Assembly (NCBI GenBank): GCA_033675265.1
Contig: JAUJYZ010000494.1
Location: 268,501-332,500, forward strand
Length of the DNA stretch: 64,000 nt
Origin: Actinostola sp. cb2023
Taxonomy: Eukaryota; Cnidaria; Anthozoa; Actiniaria; Actinostolidae
Direction: 5' to 3'
The position numbers and the translations under genes are program-made. Of this stretch, positions 50,285-62,600 are shown piece by piece. The notes beneath the pieces were generated by a model, which was not told the origin of the DNA, searched no databases, and saw only the letters and a program-made list of their open reading frames with translations. How positions within the stretch are numbered: the stretch's first letter is position 1; every line of letters begins with the position of its first letter.

Positions 50285-50622
50285 TCATACCTTGTCGTAA
50301 GCCGTGACATAGATCGTGGGTTGTTCAATGCGGAGAGGAACTGTGCTCGTGAGGATGGGTTTAGTTCGTGGAGGGGGGTCGGGCCATGGCTCGGGAGGGT
50401 CTGTCTTGAGCGTAGCCGATGCTGTGCTGAATGAGCCGCTGTAGCGTGTGTTCCAGCGGTAGACTATGGTAATGGTGATGAAGATCGATATGACCGCTGC
50501 CACGACGGTAATGGTGATCACCCACGAAGGGACGCCATGATGGCGGGCTGAGCCTTGCTGGTTACCATACACTAAGCTGGGGTCGGTGTTGTTCTCGGTG
50601 ACTATGGTGGATGGTGAGCTGT
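50285..50622 (-). CDS. Paralog 1 exon 5: juxtamembrane, TM and cytoplasmic tail
   Basis: The acceptor ATTGCAG|AC completes an Asp codon and continues SSPSTIVTENN in frame. One TM helix is followed by basic YRW and a tail with DPPEPWPDPPPRTKP, a proline-rich stretch that could bind SH3 or WW domains. It ends DKV-stop. The last codons read AAG GTA TGA, which also resembles a splice donor, so a longer isoform cannot be excluded. Confidence 0.8.
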
Positions 50623-53600
50623 CTGCAATAAGAACAATACAATACGATACAATAACTTTTATTTACCGTGGTCAATGTGCTTAGCTAAACTCTACTTTAA
50701 TAATATTATTTCTTTAATAATAACTTTCCAGACATGCCACAAACAATATCAGTTTGATATGTTGTTGTACGTAGGTGCTAATGTTAGGTTGGCGAAAACA
50801 GACAGTTCAGCAATATCAGAGCACGCAAACACCAACAACCATGACATCTCTTGGGTAGACACGAGGATACTTGCCAGTGAGAACAACTGGACGAAACGAA
50901 GATGGACGGAGGCTTGGTTAATTGCCAAAAATAAGAACGCAATTTTTAATAGAGACTGTGGCAGAACCATTCCAAATAATTATTTTCCTCTTTTACGGCA
51001 TTAGTGTGAATTATTAGAATTAGCGCGCTCTCTCAAAGTGTTCAACGGCAAAAGAATTCTATCACTTTACTGTGCGCGTGCATAGCAACGCATTTGTCAT
51101 TTGTCAGTGTTTTCTACGCTAACTGAAAGTTCGTTTGAATTGCCTTCATTCCCTGATGATGGGCCATGGGCCCGAAAGCTCGGATATATTAAATCCTTTA
51201 CGTAGAAGAAACATATCTTTATTATAACATCAGTTTGGTTCACGCTAATTCGTGCATGTCATCATTTGCCATTTACAACACTGTCATTCATGGATTATTA
51301 GGCAGCGAATATACTACTGCATGCTGGATCAGCTGATAAATGCCCATAAATATCACTATATATGATTACAATGACAGCGTGTTGATGGTTTTGATCAGTA
51401 TTAATTGTGGAATACAAGCATCAAGAGTTCCAGACTTCCGGTACGCACGCAATCCATTGTGAGATTATTACAAAGGAAAAGTGAGCACCAATTCTAGACA
51501 CAGGGAGCCCAAGCTATGTTTTTGCTCACTTGGTGCTCACTTTTCCTTTGTAATAATCTCACAATGCATTGCGCGCGTACCGAAAGTCTGGAACTCTTTA
51601 ATGCTTGTATTGCATTGCTGACAGTATTGCGTCCAATATTGCATTGCATCCACACCGATATAAAATGACAGCCTCTCGTGCGAAGGTCAAGGTCAAAGTC
51701 AACTTACCTATACTGAATACCGTCAAAGTCACGCTATCAACTGTCACGCAATCTTCATCGTCAGTACCAGCACAATTTCCCGATCCTGTGGCTGTTTCGG
51801 TAGTGGGTGTGACGGTCACGGTGGGGAGTGCCGCAGTTGCCCATAATTTTGTATCCAGAACAAGTCCGTGTTTCGTGAACATTTTTTGCTCTTCGTCATG
51901 TAAAACTTTGTCTAATACTCTATACTCGTCGAAGCGAAATTGTTGCAAAAAACCACTAAAGTTTTTCCTGGAGTACGATTCCCCGAGCGCGGCACGAGAA
52001 GGTCCGCCACCAAAGTAGATAGCCTGGTTTCCACCACTTAAGACCAGCGTAGACCAGGATGCAGGCCCTGGGGTTCGGCCTTTCTTGGTCACGCGACCGT
52101 CGAGAATCAAGGTTGCGTGACGGTTGCGTCTTTTCACTTCTACCCAATGCCATTGGTTGTCGTTGAGCTTGTTGTTACCAGCCGTGAGGACTAATTCACC
52201 TGAATATGAGGTCTAGAATTAGTTATAAAAATATAGAATGACTTATAAAAAATAGAAAGAGGCCAATTGGAGAGCGCCAATAGGAGAGCGCCAATAGGAG
52301 AGCGCCAATAGGAGAGCGCCAATAGGCTAGCCAGTCAGTGACTTCGGATTGAAATGTAGCGATAAAGATGTTGAGATTATCATTAATGGCGACTTTACCG
52401 CGTCATCACAAACCAAGCTAAGATGGCGGCCTGCATGGATCCAGAGGCTCAACTTCAATGCGAATTTAAAAAAATAATAATCAAGAATTCACTTGCGGCA
52501 GTTTTATCAAGGAGGATTCGATCTTAATTTGATTTATCGAATTCATGAATAATTAATGAGACAAATACAATAGAAATCATAAGCGTAGCAGACATCTGTA
52601 AATCGGCAAGAGATTCGTCCTCATTTGCATTCAACTTTAACTTGGATTTTCTCGGCCAAACTGTTTCCTATCATCAAAATTATAGTAAAACATCCACTTA
52701 TACATCGTTGGATTCGATAAGTAATATACAATATTCGCGTCCGCTCATATTGTACATAGTACATACAGTCGAACCTCTACTAACGGCCACCTCTCTATAA
52801 CGGCCAGGGTGTTTTGTCCTGGCCACCAGCCTGCCGATACATTTATTGTTTTTTGAAACCTCCTCACAACGACCACCTCTACACAACGGCCACCTCTACA
52901 CAACGGCCACCTCTACACAACGGCCACCTGTACACAACGGCCACCTCTATACAACGGCCACCTCCCCACAACGGCCAATATACACAACGGCCACATCTAC
53001 ACAACAGCCGCCTCTACACAACGACCACCTCTACACAACGGCCACCTCTACACAACGGCCACAAAATTTCGTCCCAAGGTGGCCGTTGTGTAGAGGTTGG
53101 CCCCCCCACTTTTGTCTGATGTATATACTAGTCTACTAGTATATCCGCATCTCCCCCCCCAAAAAAAAATCGTAATTTTTGTACCTTTTCCTAGATCCAG
53201 CTTCAGGACAATATTCCCAGCCAGCAACTCGAGAACTAAGAAATGCTTGCCGACCCCAGTGTGAAGGAGCACCCCTTCAGGAGAAGAGGTTCTAAAGCGA
53301 AATCCAATGTTGTTCGTCAGAGGTATGGGATTCTTTGTGTCTTTTGTTAAGTTGTACTTCATGTACCCTGTACCATTGAGCCATACTGACGTAGACGCTA
53401 TAAACAAACAAATAAACCAGATCAACTATCATCAAGGGGTGAGAGAGGGGTGGAGAGGGGTGTTACTGATACCGGCTCCCTATAACGCACTATGCATACA
53501 GCGAGGCTCCGCCCAAGAGGAGGAGTACCCTTTTCGGGATTTCACGAGTTGAAACAGCTAGAAAAGGCTGGTGGAAACTGTAATTTAGTGATTCAAAAGG

Positions 53601-56600
53601 GCTTTCAAAATATCTCAAACAGACGCACCTAACGGCTGATTCATCAAGTGATCTACTCAAGTGAAAAGTTTAGTAATTATCAGCCAAAACGCTTTTCTAT
53701 CTTTGCTTTGTTATTACAACATGTGTACCATTTTCTATGGAAGGTATATGAGTACTCCCTCGATCCCTCCGGGCTTTTTATTCAATCTTTTCTTTGTCAT
53801 TAAATTACACTGGACATGTGAAAGGTTCGAATTCTATTGAAGGCGTATATGAAACAGTTACCTCTCCTGTCCAAAATGGTACATAAAAGGAGGAAGGGTT
53901 TGGATCTCGGGGCGGACCCACCCAGCATCGATCAAACTAAGCTTTGTCGAATATCTTCTCCCCTCCCCCCCGGGGCAACATAGGTGACACGGTTCGCCTC
54001 ATATGTCTATGTCTATATGTCTATAGTCGACCGATTTGTGAGTATGCAAACTAGCCGGCAACACTTTTGCTCAGTTCATTTGAAATCAGTTGTAGAAGAA
54101 ACAGAGATATCAGTTCATCGCAAAATAACATGAAGAACATCAGTTGACCGACCCCACGTACTGCACGCTGTTCAAACCATGTTCATTGGCTTACGAGATT
54201 TGCATACAATCATTTCAAGGCTCAAGTTGTGGGGATTATCGGTTATGTTTCTTGGGCTCTTCACATAGTTTTGGAGGATCCATGGGCTCTCAAATTCTGC
54301 ATCAGTCAATCAGATTTACCATCATTATATAACTATTATAATTAGCAAGCTTATCTGCAAAGGGGTTTGCCAAGCTCTTAGTAGATTCCACTGAGCCAAA
54401 ATCATGAACAAAAATACGATTTTCAAAATCCTGCATCGATGATGATGATGATGATGATGACTTTATTTGTAAACACATAAAACTGTGAAATAAAAAGTGA
54501 TACAAATTGCAGTTGACGAAAACTCAACACAGTTTTCAGTTAAAGAAGAATTATTTCGAGAAAATTAAAACTACATAAATGAAGGGTTGTGGTGCCGATA
54601 GAGCCGGATCCAATAGCCATTTAGTAACGTCAAGTCGAAGACAAAGAACCGAAACGTTTTGCAAAACTGATATACATACAGTCATGTTCTCTGGGCAAAG
54701 CTGAATGCATGAACGAAACCACTGATTCAACCTCTGAACCCACAAACTCTGTCCTCTTGTCGTGAATTGAGTTGAAAACGTTAATATAGTATTCATAATA
54801 TTCAATCAACGGCTTTTTGTTTTGCGGACTACAAACTAAAAAGATCTGGAGCAGATTAGTGTTTCCATTCACGATTGGAAAAGCAGGGGAAAACGAAGTC
54901 CTGGAAGATTCAATGGCATCAATTTTGATAGTTAACTATAATTTTCTTTGAAAGAAAAGTTAAGAAGACTGCTCTTAGCTCTTTTTTTTAATATTATTTT
55001 TTTAAATATTTTTTTAGCTCTTATTTTTTAAAAATTTCATTGACCAATGATTTATATTTCCCCCCCTTTTTCGTCGGAATTCACGGATTCACTTTTGCAG
55101 CATCTGTTACGTGCCAAGGTCAAACTAAGCCATAATGCGAACAATAACTACCAATCCCCCAAAATTTTCCTTTCAAAATTAAATTTGAAAATTTTATGAT
55201 AAATAGTTCCTTTTTTCCAAAGTACGGTTAATCAAGTATTCAATGGAACTGACGTTTTGGATAAGCTGCGAGAGATAGCAAGTTTCGCCGTATACCACTT
55301 TGTAGTAAACAAAATCAGCTCCATTCATTGATTATGAGCCGTAGTATTTCACACACGTACAGCTAGCTAGCGCGCGCCGAATCAGCGCCAACTCGATCAA
55401 TGGCAACCTTATAACTATTATAGCACCGCATTTTAGTGGGATTTTAGAATTTAGAAAATCGAGAGAAAAAATATATCAAAATATCACATCGCAAAATAGT
55501 TTTATTTTGATAAAACTTAAAAAAAGTTCAAACTATTTCGGAGAAGAAAATACAGTGTTTACGATTCTCATTTTTTTTAAATGCGCAAAAAAACCTAGAT
55601 ATACTATTATTTTTGCTCTATATAGATTCTAATCAGTGAACATTTAGTAAATTTACTAAATTAAGAAAACATTGCACTTTTTATAACGAATTGACTGATT
55701 AAAAAAAAAAAAAAAATTCAAACGTTGACTCGGAACAAACAGCATGCCAAAACACTACATTCCACTATAAACAAGCGACCAATTAATTATGTACAGTTGG
55801 TAAAACCCGTCACATTTGCTTCTGCATGGGGGGCAGTAGTTATAAAATAATTATTACAATTTCTTGGCCAAAAATCACAGCGCAGTCACGAAATTACGAA
55901 GGAGCTCTTTTTCAGTAATAAATATTATGAACTTCATTAATTTTCACCTTCAAGTGAAGTAGTCCCGTTCTTTTCGGGTGATTACCTATATGTTGTATTA
56001 CTGATGACAAGATATTTTAAAATCTACGAGCTGTGAGAATATTTGTGGAGTGAATTATCCACTAGAACGTGTAATCTCGATGCTTTGAAGCCAGATGTGT
56101 GTGCATTGTCTTTGTGAAAGTCATCCACTTGTTATAACGAATTGAAAAGCAGTTTATTCTCATGAAAAACCACAATCTACCCAAAGAATGTGTAACTGAA
56201 ACATGTACTGTAGTCGTTTAAGGAATCCTTTCAACGAAACACCTTCCAAAGAAATCATTATTTGATGGTTGAGTTGTGAACTTTTGTGCCTGATTTGATT
56301 TGTCTATGAGTACAATGGCCGTCAAAGATACGTACTGCGGCTTAATTATTTAGTAACATTAAAACTTACGATAAAAAATTAAACATAAAACGGGTTTGGA
56401 AAGACAGTAAAAGTGTGATGAATTTACAACACGTACGCACGTACGTCATCAAAGGGAGAGAGTTTCCAACTAACCTCTAGTGCAATCTTGACCTTCGTAC
56501 CCAGTCTCCAAGCAATCGCACTCGGTTATCTTCTGACCGCATCTCTGGCCGTGCTTACACTTTATAACAAACTCGTAATGGCGAGTACATGCCCGTTTGC

Positions 56601-57837
56601 AGTCGGCCGTTGTACCGGAGGTATTCTTTAACACCGCAGAGGTGAAATGTCCAGACGAATCGGTGTATTTCACTCCACTGATGCATCCCACGAATCTGCA
56701 GGAAGAAAGAGAAGAGAGTTGGTTCGCGTTATCTTAGTGCGAATGCTTGAATGGGAAGAATGGATCCACGCGTCGACATTGATTGACTTTTTATTTGGTT
56801 GTCCAACGGTTGGCTTATTTATTATTCATAGAGGAATTGAGCTTTGAAATATTCAATAATTTATGTGCCATGCTTGTTGAAGGTCAGAATTTTGCTCTTT
56901 TAACTGATGGACTACGTGTTATTTTCAAAGTTCGAAACCATCGCTACTCCCCCTGCAAGCCCGACACAAATCCCCATCGCTAAGCCCTTGGGCTGACAGT
57001 GTATCAGTCCTTGGCGTACGATCTGGGGCGACCTTTTGGAACTTTTAAACCGAAATACCGGCTCCCCGCCAGAGAAGACCCGAGCGTCATCTCGAGCTAC
57101 GGAGCTTCAAAACAATGACCTTGAAAAAAACCTATCGAGAATTTAATTATTTTAATTAGCTAATAAACTAACAGCCTTGCACGAGAAGGAGTCAAAACGT
57201 AGCGCAGAGAGTGTACAGACTATTTCCATTTGTATCATTTCTGGAACCGCTTCTCCGTCCTCGACAAGGAGGAAGAAGCAAGACACACATATACAGTCGG
57301 CTTTGGAGAAGCAAACCTATACCTGTTTCCATATAAAACTTCGTGGAACGAGCCGGGGAAAGCCAAGGAGTTGAGCGAAATCTCCAGGGGAAATCCCCCT
57401 ACGAACAGGGAACTTCGCGCTCTGAATGACGACTCTTTTGTTCCGCATTTGATGATTTTCGAGCTACGATGATCCACTTTGAAATAACTTCTCTGAAAGT
57501 CTCGTACAACACGCACACGATGCCAATTATTATCTGAAAAATTCCCTTCAATAAATTCCTCATGATGGAACCTCCTGCATTGTCCAATCTGGAGTCTCAT
57601 TCGAGCTCGGCCATTCACCAGGAAGATGTCAATGAAGTCCATTCCTCCCGGGTCGTCCTCGTAAATCAGGAAGGCATTTTCCCTTGGTGTTTTGAACTCA
57701 AATAGAAGAGTTCCATTAGTCGAGCCATTCCAGGAATTGTATATAGCATGCGCTATAGTTTTATTGAACCTAAGAGCACGAGACAAGCGCACGCCGGCAA
57801 GCAGGCATAGTAGAAGAAGGACTAACAGGTCTTTCAT
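50285..57837 (-). CDS. Neurexin-like paralog 1: SP-LamG-EGF-LamG-TM, 5 exons, complete
   Basis: Exons are 57837-57323, 56695-56475, 53397-53185, 52199-51708 and 50622-50285. They sum to 1779 nt, giving 592 aa plus stop. Every junction is GT-AG and the phases are 2,1,1,1. The order is a signal peptide (Leu-rich, about residues 1-20), LamG1 (to about 180), one EGF with six Cys, LamG2 split over exons 3 and 4, an acidic GSG stalk, one TM helix (WVITITVVAAVISIFITITI) and a tail of about 55 aa rich in Pro. This is the layout of one neurexin LamG-EGF-LamG cassette placed on a membrane anchor. In neurexins, LamG/LNS domains bind partners across cell contacts; a cell-surface adhesion or recognition role here is inferred. 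The tail ends YDKV, which could be a PDZ ligand. It is the most upstream member of a four-gene cluster. No canonical AATAAA was seen within about 700 nt after the stop. The splice model is by eye; the exact start and possible extra exons are uncertain. Confidence 0.85.
50735..51245 (+). mobile_element. PLE 3' fragment with truncated GIY-YIG and 3' end
   Basis: Encodes ISEHANTNNHDISWVDTRIL, NNWTKRRWTEAWLIAKNKN and GRTIPNNYFPLLRH, the C-terminal half of a PLE endonuclease, then a noncoding tail with a hammerhead-like core. It lies antisense in intron 4 of paralog 1. Confidence 0.75.
51152..51180 (+). ncRNA. Hammerhead-ribozyme-like core in PLE tail
   Basis: CTGATGA (51153-51159), 5-bp stem GGGCC/GGCCC with loop ATG, GAAA (51174-51177), about 150 nt after the GIY-YIG stop. 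Same family as the 4.47 kb motif with compensated stem changes. Confidence 0.5.
51417..51606. mobile_element. Foldback MITE family D copy 2
   Basis: Full-length copy, about 190 bp, with both arms complete. In intron 4 of paralog 1. Confidence 0.8.
51708..52199 (-). CDS. Paralog 1 exon 4: second half of LamG2 plus stalk
   Basis: The acceptor is TATTCAG|G. The exon encodes GELVLTAG, a Q-W-H-W-V-E-V strand, YFGGGPS and NFSGFLQQFRFDEY (closing part of LamG2), then a Thr/Val-rich stalk with TATGSGN and TDDEDC. It ends ATAG|GTAAGT in phase 1. GFLQQF and the FDEY motif are shared almost exactly with paralog 2, supporting common descent. Confidence 0.82.
52262..52330. repeat. 17-bp tandem repeat (about 4 copies)
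   Basis: CCAATAGGAGAGCGCC repeated, in intron 3 of paralog 1 about 60 bp upstream of the exon 4 acceptor. Confidence 0.75.
52764..53095. repeat. MITE terminus followed by 17-bp minisatellite
   Basis: TACAGTCGAACCTCTACTAA starts the block; 52862-53062 is the 17-bp array (CACCTCTACACAACGGC). The last part, GTGGCCGTTGTGTAGAGGT, is inverted. Confidence 0.85.
53185..53397 (-). CDS. Paralog 1 exon 3: first half of LamG2
   Basis: The acceptor is TTTATAG|CG. The exon encodes STSVWLNGTGYMKY and later GFRFRTSSPEGVLLHTG, the opening strands of a LamG domain, and ends DLGKG at donor GTACAA in phase 1. Its length of 213 nt is identical to exon 3 of paralog 2. It is phase 1-1, so it can be skipped without a frameshift. 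Confidence 0.82.
54436..54462. repeat. (GAT)n microsatellite
   Basis: Nine GAT units in intron 2 of paralog 1. Confidence 0.8.
54463..56474. other. Intron 2 of paralog 1, AT-rich
   Basis: No exon or clear mobile element; poly(A) and poly(T) runs, and GTCGAAGACAAAGAACCGAAAC at 54631 vaguely resembles a PLE terminus. Confidence 0.4.
56475..56695 (-). CDS. Paralog 1 exon 2: end of LamG1 plus EGF
   Basis: The acceptor CCTGCAG|A completes an Arg codon and continues FVGCISGVKY, the closing strand of LamG1. The EGF follows with KCKHGQRC, ECDC and GYEGQDC. The donor is G|GTTAGT, phase 1. There are seven Cys after the LamG GC; the first presumably pairs outside the EGF. Confidence 0.85.
57323..57837 (-). 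CDS. Paralog 1 exon 1: signal peptide and LamG1
   Basis: The ATG at 57837 opens a Leu-rich signal peptide (MKDLLVLLLLCLLAG). The LamG core follows, with FIDIFLVNGRARMRL, a W-H-R-V strand and FVGGFPLEI. The exon ends AACAG|GTATAG in phase 2. A Cys follows the RMRLQIGQ strand, and this Cys is found at the same place in all four paralogs. Confidence 0.85.
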
Positions 57838-59644
57838 TGTTCGACATCAGTTCCCCATAGTCGCCATACCATTACGTTTGCTTGAAATCGCAGCTTGGAA
57901 TCCTGTGCGGCGGCCGGCAGCAACATTCGCGTTTCATTTCAATAGACTGGTTCGCGAAGCCTTCGCCAATGGCTAAGCATCGACTGCGTCATCCAGAGGC
58001 CTGGCGTTCTTATCACTGGCGCCTGAACATGCGATTGGTTTGGCTTATCGGAGTTTGTGTTCTACTACCTCATATATGGACAGTATAGACCTGCGCAACG
58101 ACTTAACCTGGCACACTGCTTCTCAAACTTGCAAAAAGTGCTTTCATAGCGTTTACTTTGGCTTGTGTTGATCACCGCCACGCAGGCAGCCAAGACGGTC
58201 AGTTGGTGCGAGTGTACACTCTGAACACGCCACAATTCAACTGAGGAAACAAAATCTAGTTCACGTCGAAATGCTTGGTTTCCAAGACCCGTCCTTTTTC
58301 TTAGCGAAATTCGTAGTATTTTCTGCTTTGCTTATTTGGACTCCAGTATGAAACATCTGTTAACTTCAGCTAATCACACTGATTTTGGTCTGTGCGTATC
58401 TGTTTAGTGAATGAAATTAACGGCTATTCATCGATTTACCAAACCGCCCACGCATTAGCAGTCTCACGGCGAAGGACGGGTCGCGTACGCGGCAAAAACG
58501 CCAAGCATTCGTCAAATAAAAGTTTGATCAAACGTAGAGGAAATATGTAGTTGTTTTCTAGTTTGTAAACCTTTTCAATAAGGTAGGTTATCTCTGTATT
58601 GTGCTATCACTGAATGGCAACATGCAGAGTGGGGGACGAGAATGGACACGATTGGATTAATTCCCTTGTTAATGGTACCTATGTGCGAAGTTAAAAATAA
58701 AACAGTACCCCTCCAAAAAAAACGACCTGGTTTGCTTTGTCCGTCTAATTTTCATTTTTGAATAATTCAAGAACGCTAAACAAGACAGAGCCTAGCAGAC
58801 ATGATTTTCCGGCGAGATCATCCGACAAAAGCAATCTCAGTGGTACTTTCCGAAATACATCTTTGGATCTTTGGAATAAAAGTTCAATCCTTGAAAACTG
58901 CTATGGTTTTCGGTCAGCTTTAAATGTTTAAAACCATGTCATTAATGACACTGAATGGATCGATTGTTGAGTTGTAATAACTGGTCCATTGAGAGCGACT
59001 CATTGCTCGAAATCTACAACTGTCTACTACGAGCGAATTTGCAAAACCGCATTATATTTTACAAGAAACCCCAAAAACCACAGTCCCGAAAAGCACCGAC
59101 GCGATTGGCCGAATCTGTAGTGTTTTCAGTCATCTTTGGCTTGCAGTTTAGTCAAGTAATCACAGCCGAATGCGAAGCAGTTGAGTTTACGAGTCAATGT
59201 TTGTCCATGGCGTCTTTGCCGGGACTCATCGTTGTCGCGCGTCGTCTGTGGCCTAGCGCGCTGTAGCCCTCGTCTTAAAATAATTGCAAATACATCGATT
59301 GGCAAGCGTAGACTTGAATGGCAGTATGTGCGGTCGGCAAACAGAGTATAGTATGTCACGTCTTTTTATAGGCGCCTGTACATGGCGCGATCACAGACGT
59401 GATTTAGTATAACGTTCGGTTGCGGCTGTGGAATTCCGCTCTGGATCACGCTTGGGCGCGAGAAAAAGTAGACAAAAACGGAAGCGAGTGAAACATTAAT
59501 ACAATCGCTAGAGAGGAGACTTTGTGATCCTGATTTTCTCGAGCTCCAGACTCTTATTTATTCTGATTGTGTTGCTGGGGAAAACCACACTTAGTCTGCA
59601 ATATCATTCATATGACCTACTTAAACCTCTCACTAGCTAGCGAA
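57838..59644. other. Intergenic, between paralog 1 and the 55-bp satellite
   Basis: Likely promoter and 5' UTR of paralog 1. Less repetitive than the rest of the window; no exon supported. Confidence 0.4.
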
Positions 59645-62600
59645 TCACACATAAGCACAAGCACAAGAGGCCTTGTGTCACTGTGAAAACGGGCCTGACG
59701 CAAGCATAAACGCAAGCACAAGAGGCCTTATGTCACTGTGAAAACTAGCCTGACGCAAGCATAAGCGCAAGCACAAGAGGTCTTATGTCACTGTGAAAAC
59801 GGGCCTGACGCAAGCATAAGCGCAAGCACAAGAGGTCTTATGTTACTGTGAAAACTAGCCTGACACAAGCATAAGCGCAAGCACAAGAGGTCTTATGTCA
59901 CTGTGAAAACGGGCCTGACGCAAGCATAAGCACAAGCACAAGAGGTCTTACGTCACTGTGAAAACGGGCCTGACGCAAGCATAAACACAAACACAAGCAC
60001 AAGAGGTCTTACGTCACTGTGAAAACGGGCCTGACGCAAGCATAAGCACAAGCACAAGAGGCCATATGTCACTGTGAAAACGGGCCTGACGCAAGCATAA
60101 GCACAAGCACAAGAGGTCTTACGTCACTGTGAAAACGGGCCTGACGCAAGCATAAGCACAAGCACAAGAGGTTTTACGTCACTGTGAAAACGGGCCTGAC
60201 GCAAGCATAAGCACAAGCACAAGAGGCGTTGTGTCACTGTGAAAACGGGCCTGACGCGAGCATAAGCACAAGCACAAGAGGTCTTACGTCACTGTGAAAA
60301 CGAGCCTGACGCAAGCATAAGCACAAGCACAAGAGGCGTTGTGTCACTGTGAAAACGGGACTGACGCAAGCATAAGCACAAGCACAAGAGGCCTTGTGTC
60401 ACTGTGAAAACGGGCCTGACGCAAGCATAAGCACAAGCACAAGAGACCCTATGTCACTGTGAAAACGGGCCTGACGCAATCATAAGCGCAAACACAAGAG
60501 GCCTTATGTCACTGTGAAAACTAGCCTGACGCAAGCATAAGCGCAAGCACAAGAGGTCTTATGTCACTGTGAAAACGGGCCTGACGCAAGCATAAGCGCA
60601 AGCACAAGAGGTCTTATGTTACTGTGAAAACTAGCCTGACGCAAGCATAAGCGCAAGCACAAGAGGTCTTATGTCACTGTGAAAACGGGCCTGACGCAAG
60701 CATAAGCACAAGCACAAGAGGTCTTACGTCACTGTGAAAAAACGGGCCTGATGCAAGCATAAACACAAACACAAGCACAAGAGGTCTTACGTCACTGTGA
60801 AAACGGGCCTGACGCAAGCATAAGCACAAGCACAAGAGGCCTTCTGTCACTGTGAAAACGGGCCTGACGCAAGCATAAGCACAAGCACAAGAGGTCTTAC
60901 GTCACTGTGAAAACGGGCCTGACGCAAGCATAAGCACAAGCACAAGAGGTTTTACGTCACTGTGAAAACGGGCCTGACGCAAGCATAAGCACAAGCACAA
61001 GAGGCGTTGTGTCACTGTGAAAACGGGCCTGACGCGAGCATAAGCACAAGCACAAGAGGTCTTACGTCACTGTGAAAACGGGCCTGACGCAAGCATAAGC
61101 ACAAGCACAAGAGGCGTTGTGTCACTGTGAAAACGGGACTGACGCAAGCATAAGCACAAGCACAAGAGGCCTTGTGTCACTGTAAAAACGGGCCTGACGC
61201 AAGCATAAGCACAAGCACAAGAGACCCTATGTCACTGTGAATGCGGGCCTGACGTAAGCATAAGCGCAAACACAAGAGGCCTTATGTCACTGTGAAAACG
61301 GGCCTGACGCAAGCATAAGCGCAAACACAAGAGGCCTTATTTCACTGTGAAAACGGGCCTGACGCAAGCATAAGCACAAGCACAAGAGGCCTTATGTCAC
61401 TGTGAAAACGGGCCTGACGCAAGCATAAGCGCAAACACAAGAGGCCTTATTTCACTGTGAAAACGGGCCTGACGCAAGCATAAGCGCAAACACAAGAGGC
61501 CTTATCTTATGTCACTGTGAAAACGGGCCTGACGCAAGCATAAGCGCAAACACAAGAGGCCTTATTTCACTGTGAAAACGGGCCTGACGCAAGCATAAGC
61601 GCAAGCACAAGAGGCCTTATGTCACTGTGAAAACGGGCCTGACGCAAGCATTAGCGCAAGCACAAGAGGCCTTATTTATGTCACTGTGAAAACGGGCCTG
61701 ACGCAAGCATAAGCGCAAGCACAAGAGACCCTATGTCACTGTGAAAACGGGCCTAACGCAAGCATAAGCGCAAACACAAGAGGCCATATGTCACTGTGAA
61801 AACGGGCCTGACGCAAGCATAAGCACAAGCACAAGCACAAGAGGTCTTACGTTACTGTGAAAACTAGCCTGACGCAAGCATAAGCACAAGCACAAGAGGT
61901 CTTACGTCACTGTGAAAACGGGCCTGACACAAGCATAAGCGCAAACACAAGAGGCCTTGTGTCACTGTGTAAACGGGCCTGACGTAAGCTTAAACGCAAG
62001 CATAAGAGGCCTTGTGTCACTGTAAAAACTCGCCTGACGTAAGCATAAGCACAAGCACAAGAGGCCTTATGTTACTGTGTAAACGGGCCTGACGTAAGCA
62101 TAAACGCAAGCACAAGAGGCCTTGTGTCACTGTGAAAACGGGCCTGACGCAAGCATAAGCGCAAGCACAAGAGCTAGGTCTTGTGTCACTGTGAAAACGG
62201 GCCTGACGCGAGCATAAGCGCAAGCACAAGAGGCCTTGTTTTTCACTGTGAAAACGAGCCTGACGCAAGCATAAGCGCAAGCACAAGAGCTAGGTCTTGT
62301 GTCACTGTGAAAACGGGCCTGACGCAAGCATAAGCACAAGTACAAAAGGCCTTATTTGTGTCACTGTGAAAACAGGCATGACGCAAGCATAAGCACAAGC
62401 ACAAGAGGCTATATGTCACTGTGAAAACTAGCCTGACGCAAACATAAGTGCAAACACAACAGGCCTTATGTCACTGTGAAAACTAGCCTGACGCAAGCTT
62501 AAGAGGTCTTATGTCACTGTGAAAACGGGCCTGACGCAAGCATAAGCGCAAGCACAAGACGCCTTATTTGTGTCACTGTGAAAACGGGCATGACGCAAGC

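Noticed and set aside
51605..52018. Plus-strand 137-codon frame
   Set aside because: Antisense shadow of paralog 1 exon 4.
54625..54660. Another hammerhead-like motif
   Set aside because: GAAGAC...CCGAAACG is present, but the CUGANGA part and stem II are missing.
62017..62345. Cys/Ala/Arg-rich repeated minus-strand frames
   Set aside because: Frames through the 55-bp satellite; variant units break them and there is no gene context.
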